NCBI GenBank assembly: GCA_963969345.1
Contig: OZ017770.1
Span: forward strand, 3,171,246 to 3,235,245
Source of the DNA: Turbatrix aceti
Lineage: Eukaryota; Nematoda; Chromadorea; Rhabditida; Panagrolaimidae
Direction: 5' to 3'
DNA: 64,000 nt
The position numbers and the translations under genes were made by a program. Each line of letters opens with the position of its first letter. Position 1 is the stretch's first letter. This document shows positions 47,001-60,442 of this stretch, in pieces. The notes beneath the pieces are model-generated. The model saw only the letters and a list, made by a program, of their open reading frames with translations, was not told the DNA's origin and did no database searches.

Positions 47001-50000
47001 ATACTCCAGGTCTAATGATTGTAGAAGCATTGCTGTTAAAAGGCGGATTTTCGTACTCTGCCCAATTTATGATCATTTCGTTAGCGTGCGAACTTGGCGT
47101 GCTCCACTCAATGCAGTTCAAAACCATATCCGAGACCTGTGCGTCAGTGAACGTACGGTTGTATACTTCTGTATAGCTAAGCTCTCCTGCGAACAACTTT
47201 GAAGACATATCCATGTTGTACGTAGATCCCAGCGATAAGCTAAAATTCCCGCTTGGAAAAAAATAAGGCCCCCATATTTGGGCTGAAATCTCAGTATAAT
47301 TAAGGAAGATTTTCCAAATAACGCCATCCGTTTGTACACAAATATGATTCCATCCAGGAGTCATGTTAATCGATGCTTGTCTTTCTCCTTGATTAATTGC
47401 AACTTCTGACGCACTTATTCGAAGGATTTCTAACTCTGACGAACTAAAAATAATATTTAAATTTTAAGTTATAAGTTTTTTAAACAAAAACCTGTTGGAA
47501 TATATGATCCGGATTGCAACGGCAGTTTCAGTCGCCATTCGAGCCTTTGCTTCCGCGACTGTTTCTTTGACTGATGCCGCAGCGTATTTGACCCATGAAC
47601 AAATTGCAAATGTTTGCAGCAGCTGGATATCTTTTTTAACCGAAGTTATAACTTGGGGATAAATTCCTGTGAATTGCAGATTATAATTTCGATCATTTTT
47701 ATATTGACAAGTCGTTCCCATATATCCTGGTTTGCAGTTGCAATAACCACTTGCGCCGTAATTGACACATGTTCCTCCATTTTGACAGTAATTTGTAGTA
47801 CAAAAGGTCTGAAAACAAAAATTGGCATTTGTTACCAAAAATATTCACTCACAATGCTTTGGTCACAGGTTTCGCCTTCCCATCCGTAGTAACATTCACA
47901 GTGACCATCGGAAGAATCGCATACGCCATTTACGCAATTCACGTCGGCGCAAGCGGATTGAGTTTCACAATTGGCACCTATGTAACCCGGTTTGCATTGG
48001 CAGTAGAAAGTTTCGTTAAATTCTTGGCATTCGCCATTCAAGCAGATTTTTGAATGACATAATGAATATTGTTTAGTGCAATCATCTCCATCAAATCCAG
48101 CATTGCAGACGCACACAGCTTTTTGGGGAGATTCCATAACACAAGTTCCATGCATGCAGGTTTTGTTACTACATAAATCTGGATCTGGTGGTATACTGCA
48201 GTTAGAACTTTGATTCGGACAATTACAAGTGTAGTTGCCAAAATATCCCGGCGTGTTCATCTTGCAGAGATTTGTACCGCAAGTCATGTAGTCGTTCATC
48301 GGTGGATTTGAACACGGATTTATCTCAATCTATAAAAAATAAAATTTTTTGGAAAAACAAAAATTCTGGCGACTCAACTTACATTACATGTAGAACCTGT
48401 AAATCCGACCGGACAGATGCATTGATTATCAATTAACGTTCCACCGTTCGCGCAGACAATATCTGTTTTCACATTTTCACAGCGTTCTCCAAATTGAAAT
48501 GGTGGACAAATACAGTATGCCGTGCCATTTTGAGATTCGCAAGTGCCTCCATGTTGACAGAAGTAGCGATTGTCTGATGTGTAGCATGGCGATAGTTCAG
48601 TTTCGCACATTTCACCAGCATATCCTGAAACATGGCATGCATATTTTATGGACAGTACAAAAAATACCTTTTTCACATTGGCAGTAAAAGTCGGAGCCAA
48701 AAGGCACGCACGTTCCATGAATGCAGTTGTTGTGATTGCATGGCGAAAGCTTGGTATCACAGAACTCTCCGCTGTAATCTGAGTCGCACAAACACGTGTA
48801 GTGAACACCGGTTTCGTTTACAAATGGCAAGCAGTCGCCGTGAGCACATTTCTGACAGTCAAAATCTTTTTCACAAAAGTCGCCAAACCATCCGTTATCG
48901 CACGCACATTCGAAAGCTTGGTTGCTTTTTGATCGACATTTTCCATGAACGCACGGGTGAAAATAACAGAGATTTGAAGGTAAACAAATGCCATCTTTGT
49001 ATTCTAGACGTTCTGGGCATGAACATGAGCCATTGAGAGCGCAGAACCCGTTCTTGCAGAGGTTGAGATCGCTTGTGCAGTTATTTTGTAGATCAGAAAA
49101 AGAAACCGATGGAATATCAATTTTTTCACAACGAGAACCCGTGAATCCAGAAGAACAAGAACAAGTAGTCGATTCGCCGTTAAACTCACAGAAACCCCCG
49201 TTGAGGCAATATGCCGCGTCGCAGAGGTTGATTGCCACGCTGCAATCAACACCACCGAAACCCTGTTGACAATAACAGGTGCCATCTGTCTTGCATTTGC
49301 CACCGTTTTTGCAAGTACTGATATCACAGAAGATAGGCTGGCACAACAACTGACTAGCTGATCCTTCACTTGCCGTATTGAAACCCGCCTTGCATCTCGT
49401 GCACTCTGTTTTTCCAGAATCTTCTTGATAGAATCCAACAGGGCATTTTGTGCATGTTTCCAGACCCGTAGGACTAAAACTTCCGGGGGCACACAATCTT
49501 AAGCAGTTTGTGCTTGACGCCGATGCAATATCTGTTGTAGACATTTCAATCCCACAAGGCCGGCAATTTGTTTGACCAATTTCCTCCTGGAATGTGCCCT
49601 GAGGGCAGGGCAAACAAAGTGCATGTCCGGTGTCCGAGAAGTATCCACGACCGCAAAAAGGAACACATTCTGACTCAGAGATCGAACCTCTATCGGCGGT
49701 CGTCGTCCCTGATTCGCATGGCGTGCACCTGGCAGCGCCTCCTTGATCGGCATAAGTTCCAATCGGACAGGGAGCACAGACGTCTGTTTTTGAAAAGAAG
49801 CCTGGAGGGCATTTTTCTAAAAAATTTAATTATTGTTTTTGGGTTGTAAAATAAGAGCCATACCGCATTTAAGGTTTGTGTTAGACCCCCAACCCGTAGC
49901 ACAGAACACGTGGTACGTAATAGAGTGTGATAAAATTGTCGGAAAGCACTCATCATAGCTAACTGTAAAATCTCCTGCCAGGGTATTTGTTACATCCGCA

Positions 50001-53000
50001 ATACATTTCAGAACAGATTCAGTGTCTGGATTTGTTGTCATGTAGTTGAACGTTGCATTTGTTGGCAACATATTGTTTTCTGCATATCTCCAACCAACTG
50101 TTGGGCACTCTTCATTCATGAACCGTTCCATCTGCTTTGCAAACTGAAATCATCAATGTTTTCAGGGGGCCTGCAATCCAGCTCAAAAACCCACCAAATC
50201 ATGCGAATCCCCACAATTTAGTTTGGATCTGAAGCGAAATGTGAGTGAAAGCGTGATACTTGACGAAGTTTGTTCGATGCAAACAGGCACATGCAGCATT
50301 GCAGAGGTTGCATTCAAGTTTGTGATTGACTGCTGATCTCGAATAAGTCGCCATCCGTGTCCGGGAATGCATATTATAGCCTTAACTGGAAACGGGACTT
50401 CTCGGGTCGTGCAAGGTTGTCGACGATAGCAAACTGTCAAGTTCTCCGTTCGCATGCAAATGTATGTCTCCTGATCAATTTGCCAGAGGGGACAATCATC
50501 GACTTCTGTGACATGCCAAAATTGGCAGTGAGTCATTCTACCGGCGGCGTTGACTGCTGTGACGTTGATCAGCATTGGCTTGTTCACTTCAATGATGGTT
50601 CCATTGGTCATTGAGTACGTCAAACTTAGACCAGGTTCATTTTCCTGAATATCCGGCAATCTCAAAGGCAGATGCCGTGATTCTGTGCTATTGCGCTTGT
50701 CTATGTACATTTCCGGACATTCGATTAATTTCAGCGTGTTTTCTAAAATAATCATCAAAAGTCACCAAATTTGTGTTGAAAAACATACTTTTAAAAAAAA
50801 TTTCTGTTTTGCATTCAAAACTCTTTCCATGTCGATCAATCAGCGTCCAAACAATTTGTTTTTCCGTTCCATCAAAAATATATGGATGAGATGTCAGAGG
50901 TAGGTTGGAGTATATTCGGAAATGCGGGTCGTTGTCAATGACATAGGGCCATACAATGGTTGTCGGTTCTGACATGAAATCGGATTGCATAACGACTTCT
51001 AAACTGTCGGGGCAATTGATTCTTGCTGGCTGATTATCGATGCACCGGGGCAAAGTTTCATTGAACCGAGAAGTATCATCTACCGGAGACAAATCAGAAT
51101 ACGATTTGTAGGGAAAACAGCTGGCAAGAGGCATTCGTTCGTTGTACTCCCAACGCCCGTCATGCCGGCAGTTGAGTTTGGTTTCAAATACATTTTTGTC
51201 CGTTGGTGAAATGCATTTGGCGGTTGTTCTTCCGGCGCCGGTAGGTTGATAGACGGTATTTCCAATTTGAAGCTAAATAGTTTTTGTAAAAAAGGATTAT
51301 ACGGAATAGGCTTACCTCAGAGCATGTTCTTTTCAGAATCCGCAGCTTTGTAACTTTTGCAGACGTACAACCTGTTGCCTGTACAGAAATCCAGGTATTC
51401 GGGTACAAATCTGGCAATGTGGCAATTTTTTCTGTTTGGCTTGCACTGTTGTGAAAAATGGTTATAAACTTGTTATCTGGTACATCTGTGATTTTAAAAT
51501 TTGCGGTAAAGTATGAAACCGAAAGTCGGCAATCTGCGTTAAGTTCGCTGGCGGATATTTGAAGCATAGCGTTTGGCAGTTCGGTGTCCACAATTGGAAT
51601 GATCAAATAGCTAAATACTATTCCTTACAAAACTTATAACAAACAAAAACAAACTTTCGTTTGCCGGAAACCGAATCAAGTTGCCAAGTTTCAGCCAAAG
51701 CGTTCCACCCCATGCTTTTGGTGGCATTCATAAATCGAAATGCTAACAAGTTTAAAACCACGTCTGAAAAGAATCATTTTTAATCAAAAATGTTTGGGTG
51801 AAAATATTACGCTCTCTTGAGGTAGCTTTGCGAAGCCGCTGACTCCATGGCAATCCAAAATCAGGAAGCACAACAAGCTTTGAAACCGCGTTTTCTATGA
51901 CGTTTCCTACGGAATCAAGAACTGAACACATAATGTCACCGGCGTCATCCATCGTAACTGCCGACAGTATCGTAAAGCAAGTCTGTCGATCACACTGACC
52001 ATCCAGTAGGACGTCTTTTGTTTTGTGACGAAACGCAATCTAAACAACATTTTAAAAAATTACTTGTAAATAAGTAAAAAATTTAAACTTTTACCAAATT
52101 GTTAGCACATGACGATTTGAGCTTACAATAAAACAGGGCACTGTCATTTACGTTGGCAGTGTATTTATCGTTGCGGTCTTCAATGCACGATGTCGTCAAG
52201 TCTATCGTAGTACGGTCCAGCGATGTGCATGTAAGCCTGCTTGGTCCTACAACTTTTGATAACATTTTTTTGTTATCCTATCAATTTGTTATACCTTGCA
52301 GAACATAATTTGGCTGACGGCAACTAAATTCGACAGTTTCTCCTGGAATTGCGTTTGCTTTTGATGCGAACAAAACGTCATTCTCTGGTATCTGGCAAAA
52401 TTGATAAGAACATTTTGGCAGAGTGCCATTCCATGTCAGATCGGAGTTGCATTCTAGAATGGTGCAGCTTTCTGAAGGACATGATCTCTGATTGCCTCGG
52501 CAACTGACTTCAATTATCGTCCCTGGTTCAAAATATTCTTCTGATATTGCAGAAAGTACACGCACATTGAAATCGCTTTTTTCGGTTTCAAAACGAGCAC
52601 ATTGTTGTTCTAAATAATTCTGGTTTTCCAAATAATAAAAAAATGATATCCCGACTTATGCAAATAGGTAATTCGCCGTGAAATATTGTTCCATTTTCTC
52701 CCGCTGGACTACATGTGGCAAGAGATGGACCGATCAACTGAAAACCGGGTTTGCAATTAAATGTCACGAGATCACCGATAGAGTAGTATTCTTTGCGCGG
52801 TGTAACTTCAAGTCCAGGAACATTTTGCGCGGTGCACGTCATGTGTAGCTGTTCGTCTGGACATTGCACATCTCCTGACCACTGGCCTTCCTGTGAACAC
52901 TCAAGTTCAGCCATGTTTAGGGAATTCTGGCAATAGACGCGTAATTTGCTCGATGAAAAGTACAAAGAGCGCTTTGGTGATAAAATAGCACTGTCTGTGT

Positions 53001-56000
53001 GAAATTCAGGTTGTTTACACCTTTTTCCTGCAAATTAAGTGTCCTTTTGTCATGTTATTCTATTTTAACTAACGGATGATGGAGCGCTCGGGTATGAGAA
53101 AATCTGTGTTGGGTACCACACCGTTCGTCGTTGACGTAAATAATGCATGTGTTTCATTGGGCGGAAATAAGCACAAATAACTGCCGTTTGTGTTTAGACA
53201 GAGAGCACCGGAAGCACACGAATGCAGATTCGTAGTGCATTCGTCGATGTCTTCGCATGGACCATTTGGAAATGATTGCCGGTATCCGGCATCGCATAGG
53301 CACTCTATTTTTTCGCCCACGATTTCGCAATGCCGATTTTGGCAGTCTGATGTTGTGCAGGATTTGGTAGCTAAAGATAAACACTCTTAGGTGCTTGGAA
53401 ATTCAGATGCAAAACGTCTTACGTGTACACCGCTCAATTTTAGGCTCCCATTCATTTTCGCCAACACATGTCATTTTTTTGTAAGGGTTCTCGTATCCCT
53501 TGAAACAATGAATGTCTACTGTTTCGTTGAGAGCCACATAATCTTGAAGAATGTATCCATTTTCAATGAAAGTGTCAGCGCAAAAAACCGCTGAAAGCAA
53601 CTCATAATGTATGTTTTGGACAGAAATACTTACGCTTGCAATAAACCACAGCGGATGTCCAACTGCCGTCAGTCTTGCAGTATCGAGTCCTGCTTAGTCC
53701 CCGAAGGTAATTCATGCCTTCAGGACAATAGTATAGTGCCTTTTGCGGATACGAGCCCGCTATCGGTCCCGTTATCTCGAATAAATTGGCCGGATTTGCA
53801 TCGTATGTCTTGTTGGAGGTTCCTGTATAGCTCTGTGCCAGCATTTGGCATGTTCGTGCTAAAAGAAAAAATGTTTTTTATTTTGGTTTCTATGTTATAC
53901 TCTGTTGCGTAATTGTCATTGTTGCGTAATAATAACCAAGACGTGTCAAACAAAAAGTGAAGAAATTAACTAATCATGCATCATAAAATACCGAAATCAG
54001 AGATAGGAGCCACAGATCAACGAAACCCGTCTCATTTGCGGTCGCATTAAACGGTATCATCAGTAACAAATATTTCTATTCGGTTTTTGATTGTTTGTCT
54101 GTATTTTTTTTCATTCTATTGATCGGATTTATAGATCTTCTATCACTGTTGTGACGAGAACACGCCTTGTCATCATCGCAAAACAGGTCATCTCGTTTTT
54201 GTACGTGCCGGATAAGAATCAATAAGAAAAAATTGGATACTTCGGGTTTATTGTGCCTGAAAAAAATTATACGAAGAACACATGACTTTGTCACCGGAAT
54301 GCGAGGCTGCGATGGGCACCTTTATTGTCATTGCCACGACGTTCCTAGTTATATACTATTGGCGACGAAAACAGAATACCCAGCTCATTACGCAGCCATC
54401 TAACGATCCTGTGTACGACAAATCGAGGAGACTATCACTGTCTGTTAACCACAAATCTGCATTAACATTAGGTTGGTTTTACATATTTGTATTGTATTGC
54501 GTGTTGAAAAAATTGAATTTTATGGAATTCTGACAAGGATGTTGTAAAAACCTTAGAAAAAAAAGTATGCACTTTTAAACCCTGGTTTTCCTTATTCCTA
54601 TTTTGGCACGTAAAAACCCCCAAAAGAGACCGCCTTCTCGGTGGTATATAAAAATAACTCCAGAAACCAGAGGGTTCAGAGTTCAATATTCTCATGAATG
54701 CAAGAAATACCCCCTCATTCACTATAAGTAGCATCGTTATCCTCGTTGCTTTATAAGCATTGTTAGCCCATTGGCAAGATACAAAAAAACCATTTTGGAA
54801 GTGCTCGTATAAGGCATTACAGTATAGTAATTGTTAATAATTTATAAACTACTTACACATGTAGATATCTTATTTCTGTATTTTGCAAATATGCTGTGTT
54901 TGTTTTTACGCTCCGCCTATTTAACAAAGGCATTCATTCATGCAGGGCACACATATCTGCTTCTTAAAAATTTTTTAGCGAATGAACAGACGCTAAAAAG
55001 CAGATTCTCAATGGGTGCTAAGGATATCGAAGACGAAAAATCCGTCGAAAAGATCAACGGACATGTAGGTTCCCCTGATGCTGGTGAATCAGAAGAACAA
55101 AATGATAACAAGGTTTGTTTTACTTTTAATGCAACTTCGCTGATAAAAAGTAATGTACAAATTTTAGGACGGATTAAAAGACATGGTTAACGCTTATCGA
55201 GCAATCATCAATCACATCGGCGAAGATGCAAATCGACAAGGGCTTCTGAAGACACCCGAACGCGCTGCTAAAGCAATGCTCTTTTTCACTAAAGGATATG
55301 AACAAAACTGTGACGGTATGCATCATTTTCTTATTTTCTAAAATTAATGCGCAAAATCTTATCAGAAATTATCAACAAGGCGATTTTCGACGAGGATCAC
55401 GATGAAATGGTCATTGTTCGCGACATCGAGATGTTTTCACTCTGTGAGCATCATCTTGTGCCGTTTTTGGGCAAAGTCCATATTGGATACCTGCCCAATA
55501 AAAAAATTCTGGGTCTCAGCAAGCTTGCCAGAGTTGTCGAAATGTACAGCCGACGTCTACAAGGTAGGTGATGTCATTTTTGATGCGGCTACTTCAAGAT
55601 ATCTCGTTTGCAGTGCAAGAAAGACTAACCAAACAAATAGCAACGGCACTACTCCAAGCAATTCATCCTACGGGCGTAGGTGTCGTCATCGAAGCATGGT
55701 AAAACTATTCAACGGGAAAAAGGGTGTTCTAAGGTTCTGACAAATATTTCAGCCACATGTGCATGGTCATGAGAGGTGTCCAGAAGATCAATGCCATGAC
55801 GACGACAAGCTGCATGCTCGGAGTCTTCCGAGAGGATCCCAAGACACGCGAAGAATTTCTGAGCCTAATCACGAAAAAAGTTTGATAAAGTTTGGGGTGA
55901 AAACCAATTTAAAACGTTTGTGAGTCAGAAAACAATGAAAATAAAATGATTACATACTTTTGCATTCGAGTGGTGGAACCCAAACTCCGTTGACGCACGT

Positions 56001-58428
56001 CGAATTCGAGGAGTCTGAGTAATACGGAAATCGGCATTGATAGTTTACGATACGGGAACCAGATGAAGGGTTTTCAACCTTGGTAATGATGATGCCGGTG
56101 ATATTTGGAATAATACAAAAACCAGCTGAAAGCTAAACCTTTTTCAAAAAGTAGTTAACATCGGATTTGCTTACATCGGCACGACGGAGGTGGTTCTGAC
56201 CATATTCCACCTTCGTCACATCGAGAATTGGTCTGGCTGTTATCACTTGAACAGGTGTATACGACTTCCGAATTGTAAGCAAACGGATTGGCGTTCAAAA
56301 ATGTTGCGTTGACGTATGATGGAAAATCTGGTGGTGTGCAGTCTAAAAAAATCAAATTAACTATGTAATTTCGCTTTAAATCCTACCAATGGAATACAAA
56401 ACCTGTGCAGCAAAAAAAGATGTTTTGGCTTTCATCTTAAGCACAGCTTTATTGGATGAAATACGGTAATTAGACAACGGCAGAGCAGAAGAGTCAACAG
56501 TGATTTCTTCGTTATCAGATGAAATCTAAAAAATTTAAATGCGAAGCGTAAAATTATGTATAAAATTTGACCTACAGATATTAAATCTTTGTCTGTCAAA
56601 TTGACAGTCAAAAACGAAAGCGTAATACCACATGATGAGTGTTCACAAGGAGTATCGATCACCCAGGAACACTCAAAGTTGCCCGTCAATGCCGACAAAA
56701 ATCCTGGAGATTGAATGATACCATACGTTTCATTTAAGTAAATATTTGTACACGCTAAAATTTTTTTATATTTCTTAAATTAACTTTGCAATGGTCTTAC
56801 TTTGTTGAAATGTAGCATAGAAACCCGTAGAATTAGATTTTTGCTGCGATGATTGAAAATTGACATTTAAAGCCGTAGAAATAGAAGTAACAACCGAAGG
56901 GGGGAAATTTGTATCCGTAAAAGTGCCAATGACAGTTTCGTCAAACCCGTTAAACTCAGAAATTGTCAGAGTATCGTTAGGAGCCAGATTAAAATTAGTG
57001 ATCAAAAGAGTGACCGGGGTGCTGCTTATTTTCTCAATTCGCCATTTGCAGCGCAGTAGCGGTCTATAAAACCCGAATTGATTAACTGGAGGCGAAAATG
57101 ATCCGTTTGATAATGTAAATGTTTGATAACACGATTGAGAATCTACAACATTAAAACCGTATTATGCATTATATTATAACCCTGATTTACCATCTGCCCA
57201 GTACTGAAGCTGAAATCCGTGATTGTTATTAGCGGCGCGTACGGCTGGTATGTATTTGATTTGAATATCCGTGTCTTCAAATTCGTTTGCGTAGGGACCC
57301 GCAGCTGATATCATCCTTTTTTCTCCAGTATTTTTCGAAACTATAACCAAACTGTCGTCGGCGTCTAATTTCAGATTCAAAAACTAAAATTGGGTTTCTA
57401 CGGTTATAAAAATTATCTTTTTTATAATTACATTTATCCTTGCGGTACTGCCTGAAGAAAGTGCAATATCCCATTGGCATCCCTGAGCCTTACAGTACGA
57501 GGCCGGCATAGTGATTAATCCTGATTTCTGGCGAACTGTATATTGCTGAATAGTTCCTGTACAATTTGCTTCATCACTCATATCAGGACAATCGTTTAAT
57601 CCATCACAAACGGCTCCAGAGGGGATACATTTTGCGTTGTCAGCGCATCGAAATTCATCTGAAAATGTTTTCGTTAAATCAATCGACAACGCCCAGTTTT
57701 CTGTACCTCCGTAGCATGTAAATGTCTGACAAATCGTCGGGAGCGCAGTTGAACAACTCAAAACTTTCCAGCCATAATAATCACCACTAGCAAGGGTTGT
57801 ATTGAACGCTACACAGTTTAAATTGTTTTTGGGTATGACGGGTTCATTATTTGCCCAATTGGGACTATGAATGCCAATTGTTGAATCTGAATTTTTAATT
57901 TTAAGAACAGTAGGAAGTGTTCCATTTGAATCAAGGAAAAAAGCGGTCCAGATAACGACAGAATTGTTTGCCCATAAATCATTATAAACCCTTGCAAGGT
58001 CTCTGTTGGTAAACCAGTTAGGCGAAAACAAAGATGTTGAATAGAGGTTACTGCAATAGTTCACGCACAATTTTTAAATTATAAATTTCACAACAACGTA
58101 CTCAGGTGTGTTACACAGAATGCTGGCTTCATCGAAGGTGGCAGATACAATTGCTCCGTTTGAAGTTCCAATTTTGAAGCAAGAAGCCGCTATCATGCTC
58201 CAATCTGCATAAATCGAATTAATGAATTAGTTAAAACAACAAACAACTATTAAGTGTTAAAAAAAGGTCCTTACGGGGTGGACATTTCAAATTAATTGTT
58301 CCGACACTTAAGTCAAAGTAGTGATCAATTTCATTAGTGCCCCCGACATCTTGACCATGACAGATAGCAAAATATAAGATTACGACAGGATATAAAAAAT
58401 TGATTTTCAATCGCGATATTGTTATCAT
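44036..58428 (-). CDS. uif: Giant Uninflatable/SVEP1-like transmembrane receptor
   Basis: About 28 exons; roughly 3,500 residues (estimate). Order along the minus strand: signal peptide and C-type lectin domain (57,700-58,428; first exons 58275-58428, 58102-58204, 57432-58050); LDL-receptor class A (CADNAKC...[16 protein letters not shown]); three CUB domains (about 56,400-57,540); sushi domains (55,957-56,340, 53,420-53,858); two EGF, one calcium-binding (DIDEC); more sushi (52,280-53,020); an Ig-like segment (about 51,790-52,260); sushi; two HYR domains (50,500-51,080); GCC2/GCC3 cysteine repeats (49,400-49,820); about ten EGF domains (47,700-49,400); LamG/pentraxin-like domain; HYR; an RKKR furin-type site (46241-46252); further GCC2 repeats; one transmembrane helix (about 44,980-45,046); Ser/Asp-rich tail. 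The architecture matches Drosophila Uninflatable, an apical epithelial/tracheal protein that dampens Notch signalling. The intron 53859-55956 contains GCH1. Confidence 0.8.
54282..54471 (+). CDS. Single-pass membrane exon: separate small gene or alternative first exon of GCH1
   Basis: An ATG-started frame with one hydrophobic helix ([19 protein letters not shown]) followed by RRK, a positive-inside anchor pattern. It ends at a GTTGGT donor in phase 1. The next acceptor on this strand (TTTTTTAG at 54971-54978) opens a frame in matching phase that runs through the normal GCH1 start (55011) without a stop, so splicing would give a membrane-anchored GCH1. Read through without splicing it is an 83-residue protein. 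Either is inference. It lies inside the large intron of the Uninflatable-like gene on the opposite strand. Confidence 0.35.
55011..55885 (+). CDS. GCH1: GTP cyclohydrolase I
   Basis: Five exons joined in frame: 55011-55112, 55168-55315, 55366-55563, 55614-55698, 55753-55885 (221 residues; human 250). It converts GTP to dihydroneopterin triphosphate, the first step to tetrahydrobiopterin, the cofactor of aromatic amino-acid hydroxylases and nitric oxide synthase. The zinc site and active-site residues are intact ([23 protein letters not shown]), as are [27 protein letters not shown] and the C-terminal [13 protein letters not shown]. The N-terminus is a poorly conserved acidic leader as in other animals. 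The whole gene lies inside one intron of the Uninflatable-like gene, on the opposite strand. An acceptor (54978) 32 bases before the ATG allows a spliced 5' leader. Confidence 0.96.
55939..55944 (+). terminator. Poly(A) signal AATAAA of GCH1
   Basis: AATAAA 54 bases after the GCH1 stop and only 13 bases before the antisense exon of the host gene begins (55957), so the two transcription units barely avoid sharing exonic sequence. Confidence 0.65.
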
Positions 58429-58977
58429 TTTATAGATGTAGATGACACACGACTACATGGAAACTAAGCCAAGGCCCACAAATCGAATGATTGCAGCCGT
58501 CCACAGGTAATCTGAAAAAAATGTTAAGTAAGGTAGTAATGTTTATATCGTCCAGGAATACTAACATGCATAAAGATTAAAAACTGACAAAAAATTACAT
58601 ACGACAAAGGGAGGGGAGAAGAACGAAAAAGGCAGTCAAAAAGGGTAGTGGTGAATATAATGTTTTCTGCGCGCCTTCATTCTACCGAATACAGCCCCTT
58701 CATTTTGTCTTCCTTTTTACCACATCGCTTGTATGTCGTTCACTTGTTGCGACGACGTTGTCCATCCAAGGCAACCCTACACCTGATGCGGGACAGGTGA
58801 AGATTGATTGATAAGCTTGCAATCATCACTATGTGGCCACATGGCGTCCCCCGAGGACCTACTTCTGTCTCGCTGTCCAATTATAGTCTCCGTCCATCAG
58901 TTTATCCTGATCACGACAAAATAATAAACAATAAAGTACACATTGAACTAGGGAAATGGCAGAATGCGCAGATGCAC
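58429..58977. other. Intergenic, upstream of the Uninflatable-like gene
   Basis: Lies between the thiolase stop (-) and the start of the Uninflatable-like gene (-), and presumably contains that gene's promoter. No gene or repeat recognised. Confidence 0.5.
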
Positions 58978-60442
58978 TCAAACCAATTCAAGAAGAACGG
59001 CAATACCTTGACCTCCGCCGATGCAAGCACTTCCGACGCCGTATTTGGCACCGCGACGACTGAAACAGTATTTGTAAGTTATTTTGCATAATAGCAAGGT
59101 TTAAAGAAACATACCGCATTTCGTAGGCAAGATGAGCAGTGATGCGGGTGCCAGAAGCGGCAAGAGGATGGCCCAGAGCCACGGCACCGCCGTTAACGTT
59201 GAGGCGGTCATTTTCGATCTTGAGTTCGCGCTGAACAGACAAAACCTGAGCAGCAAAAGCTTCGTTGACTTCGATGAGGTCAATTTTTTCGAGAGGAATG
59301 CCTGACTTCTTGACAACGCCGCGGATGGCTTCGACGGGACCGATGCCCATAATCGTGGGATCGACGGCGACGACGTGCCAGTCAACGAGACGAACGAGAG
59401 GCTGGAGGTGAAGCTGCTGAACGGCAGCTTCGCTGGCGACGACCACGGCAGCAGCGCCATCGCAGATACCCTTAAATTTTAAATTTGAAGATAAAATAAA
59501 TTTAGCTTCAGCTTTTTCGCATAAAACTACATCCAATTAAAAAAAAATGTTTTAAGCTATCAGGACTCGTAAAATCTTTCAAACTTACCGAAGCACTTCC
59601 AGCAGTAACGAGACCGTCTTTCTTGAAAACAGGTTTGAGGTTCTTCAATGTGTCAATGGTAGTCTCACGCGGGTGCTCGTCAACAGCAAACTGTTCTTCT
59701 CCCTTGCGGGTCTTGATGGCAACTGGCGTGATTTCGTTCTTGAAGTAGCCAGCGTTGTTAGCCAATCGCCAGCGAGTCTGAGAACGAAGAGCGAATTCGT
59801 CAGCTTCCTCACGCGTAACCTTGTACTGTTCACCGAGCTTTTCGGCGGTCAGAGCCATCGGCAGCTTGGCGTATTCATCCGTGAGGCCAGACCAGAGAGC
59901 ATCTTCCAAAACCATGTTCGTGCCAAGAGGAACTCCAAAACGAGCGTTACGAACAACGTGAGGCGTCTGCGTCATGCTTTCCGTGCCTCCAGCGATGACG
60001 ACATTCGATTCGCCGACAATGATTTGCTAAAAAACATGAAAACATCTTTGCATGACTGCCAGAGATATAAAATCACATACATGAGCAGCATCAACGATTG
60101 ACTGGAATCCAGAGCCGCAGAGACGATTAACAGTAACAGCAGGAGTCTGAATGGGAAGCCCGATGCGAAGGCCGACGTGACGGGCGAGGTAGATGGCATC
60201 CTTGGAGCTCTGAATGACATTGCCTGAAAAAAACGCAAAGTAAGCATTCATATCGACTAATTTCATAAAAACAAACCAAAAACGACGTGATCAACGTTCT
60301 CGGGAGCAACGGAAGACGACTGGAGAGCGGCACGAGCAGCAACTTCGGCGAGGTCAGTAGCAGTGGAATTCTTCAGCTTTCCGCCGAATGTGCCGAAAGC
60401 CGTGCGCTTGGCTCCAACGATGAAAATACCCGGACGAGACAT
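58978..60442 (-). CDS. ACAA2: Mitochondrial 3-ketoacyl-CoA thiolase
   Basis: Five exons joined in frame: 60277-60442, 60081-60223, 59589-60026, 59115-59470, 58978-59059 (394 residues; human ACAA2 397). It catalyses the last step of mitochondrial fatty-acid beta-oxidation, releasing acetyl-CoA. The nucleophilic cysteine ([10 protein letters not shown]), the NEAFA motif, the GG..ALGHPL histidine loop ([19 protein letters not shown]) and the second catalytic cysteine ([10 protein letters not shown]) are all present, and the sequence follows ACAA2 closely ([24 protein letters not shown]). As in ACAA2, there is no long cleaved presequence; the N-terminus itself is the import signal in the family. 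No C-terminal peroxisomal signal (ends LLELV). Confidence 0.96.
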
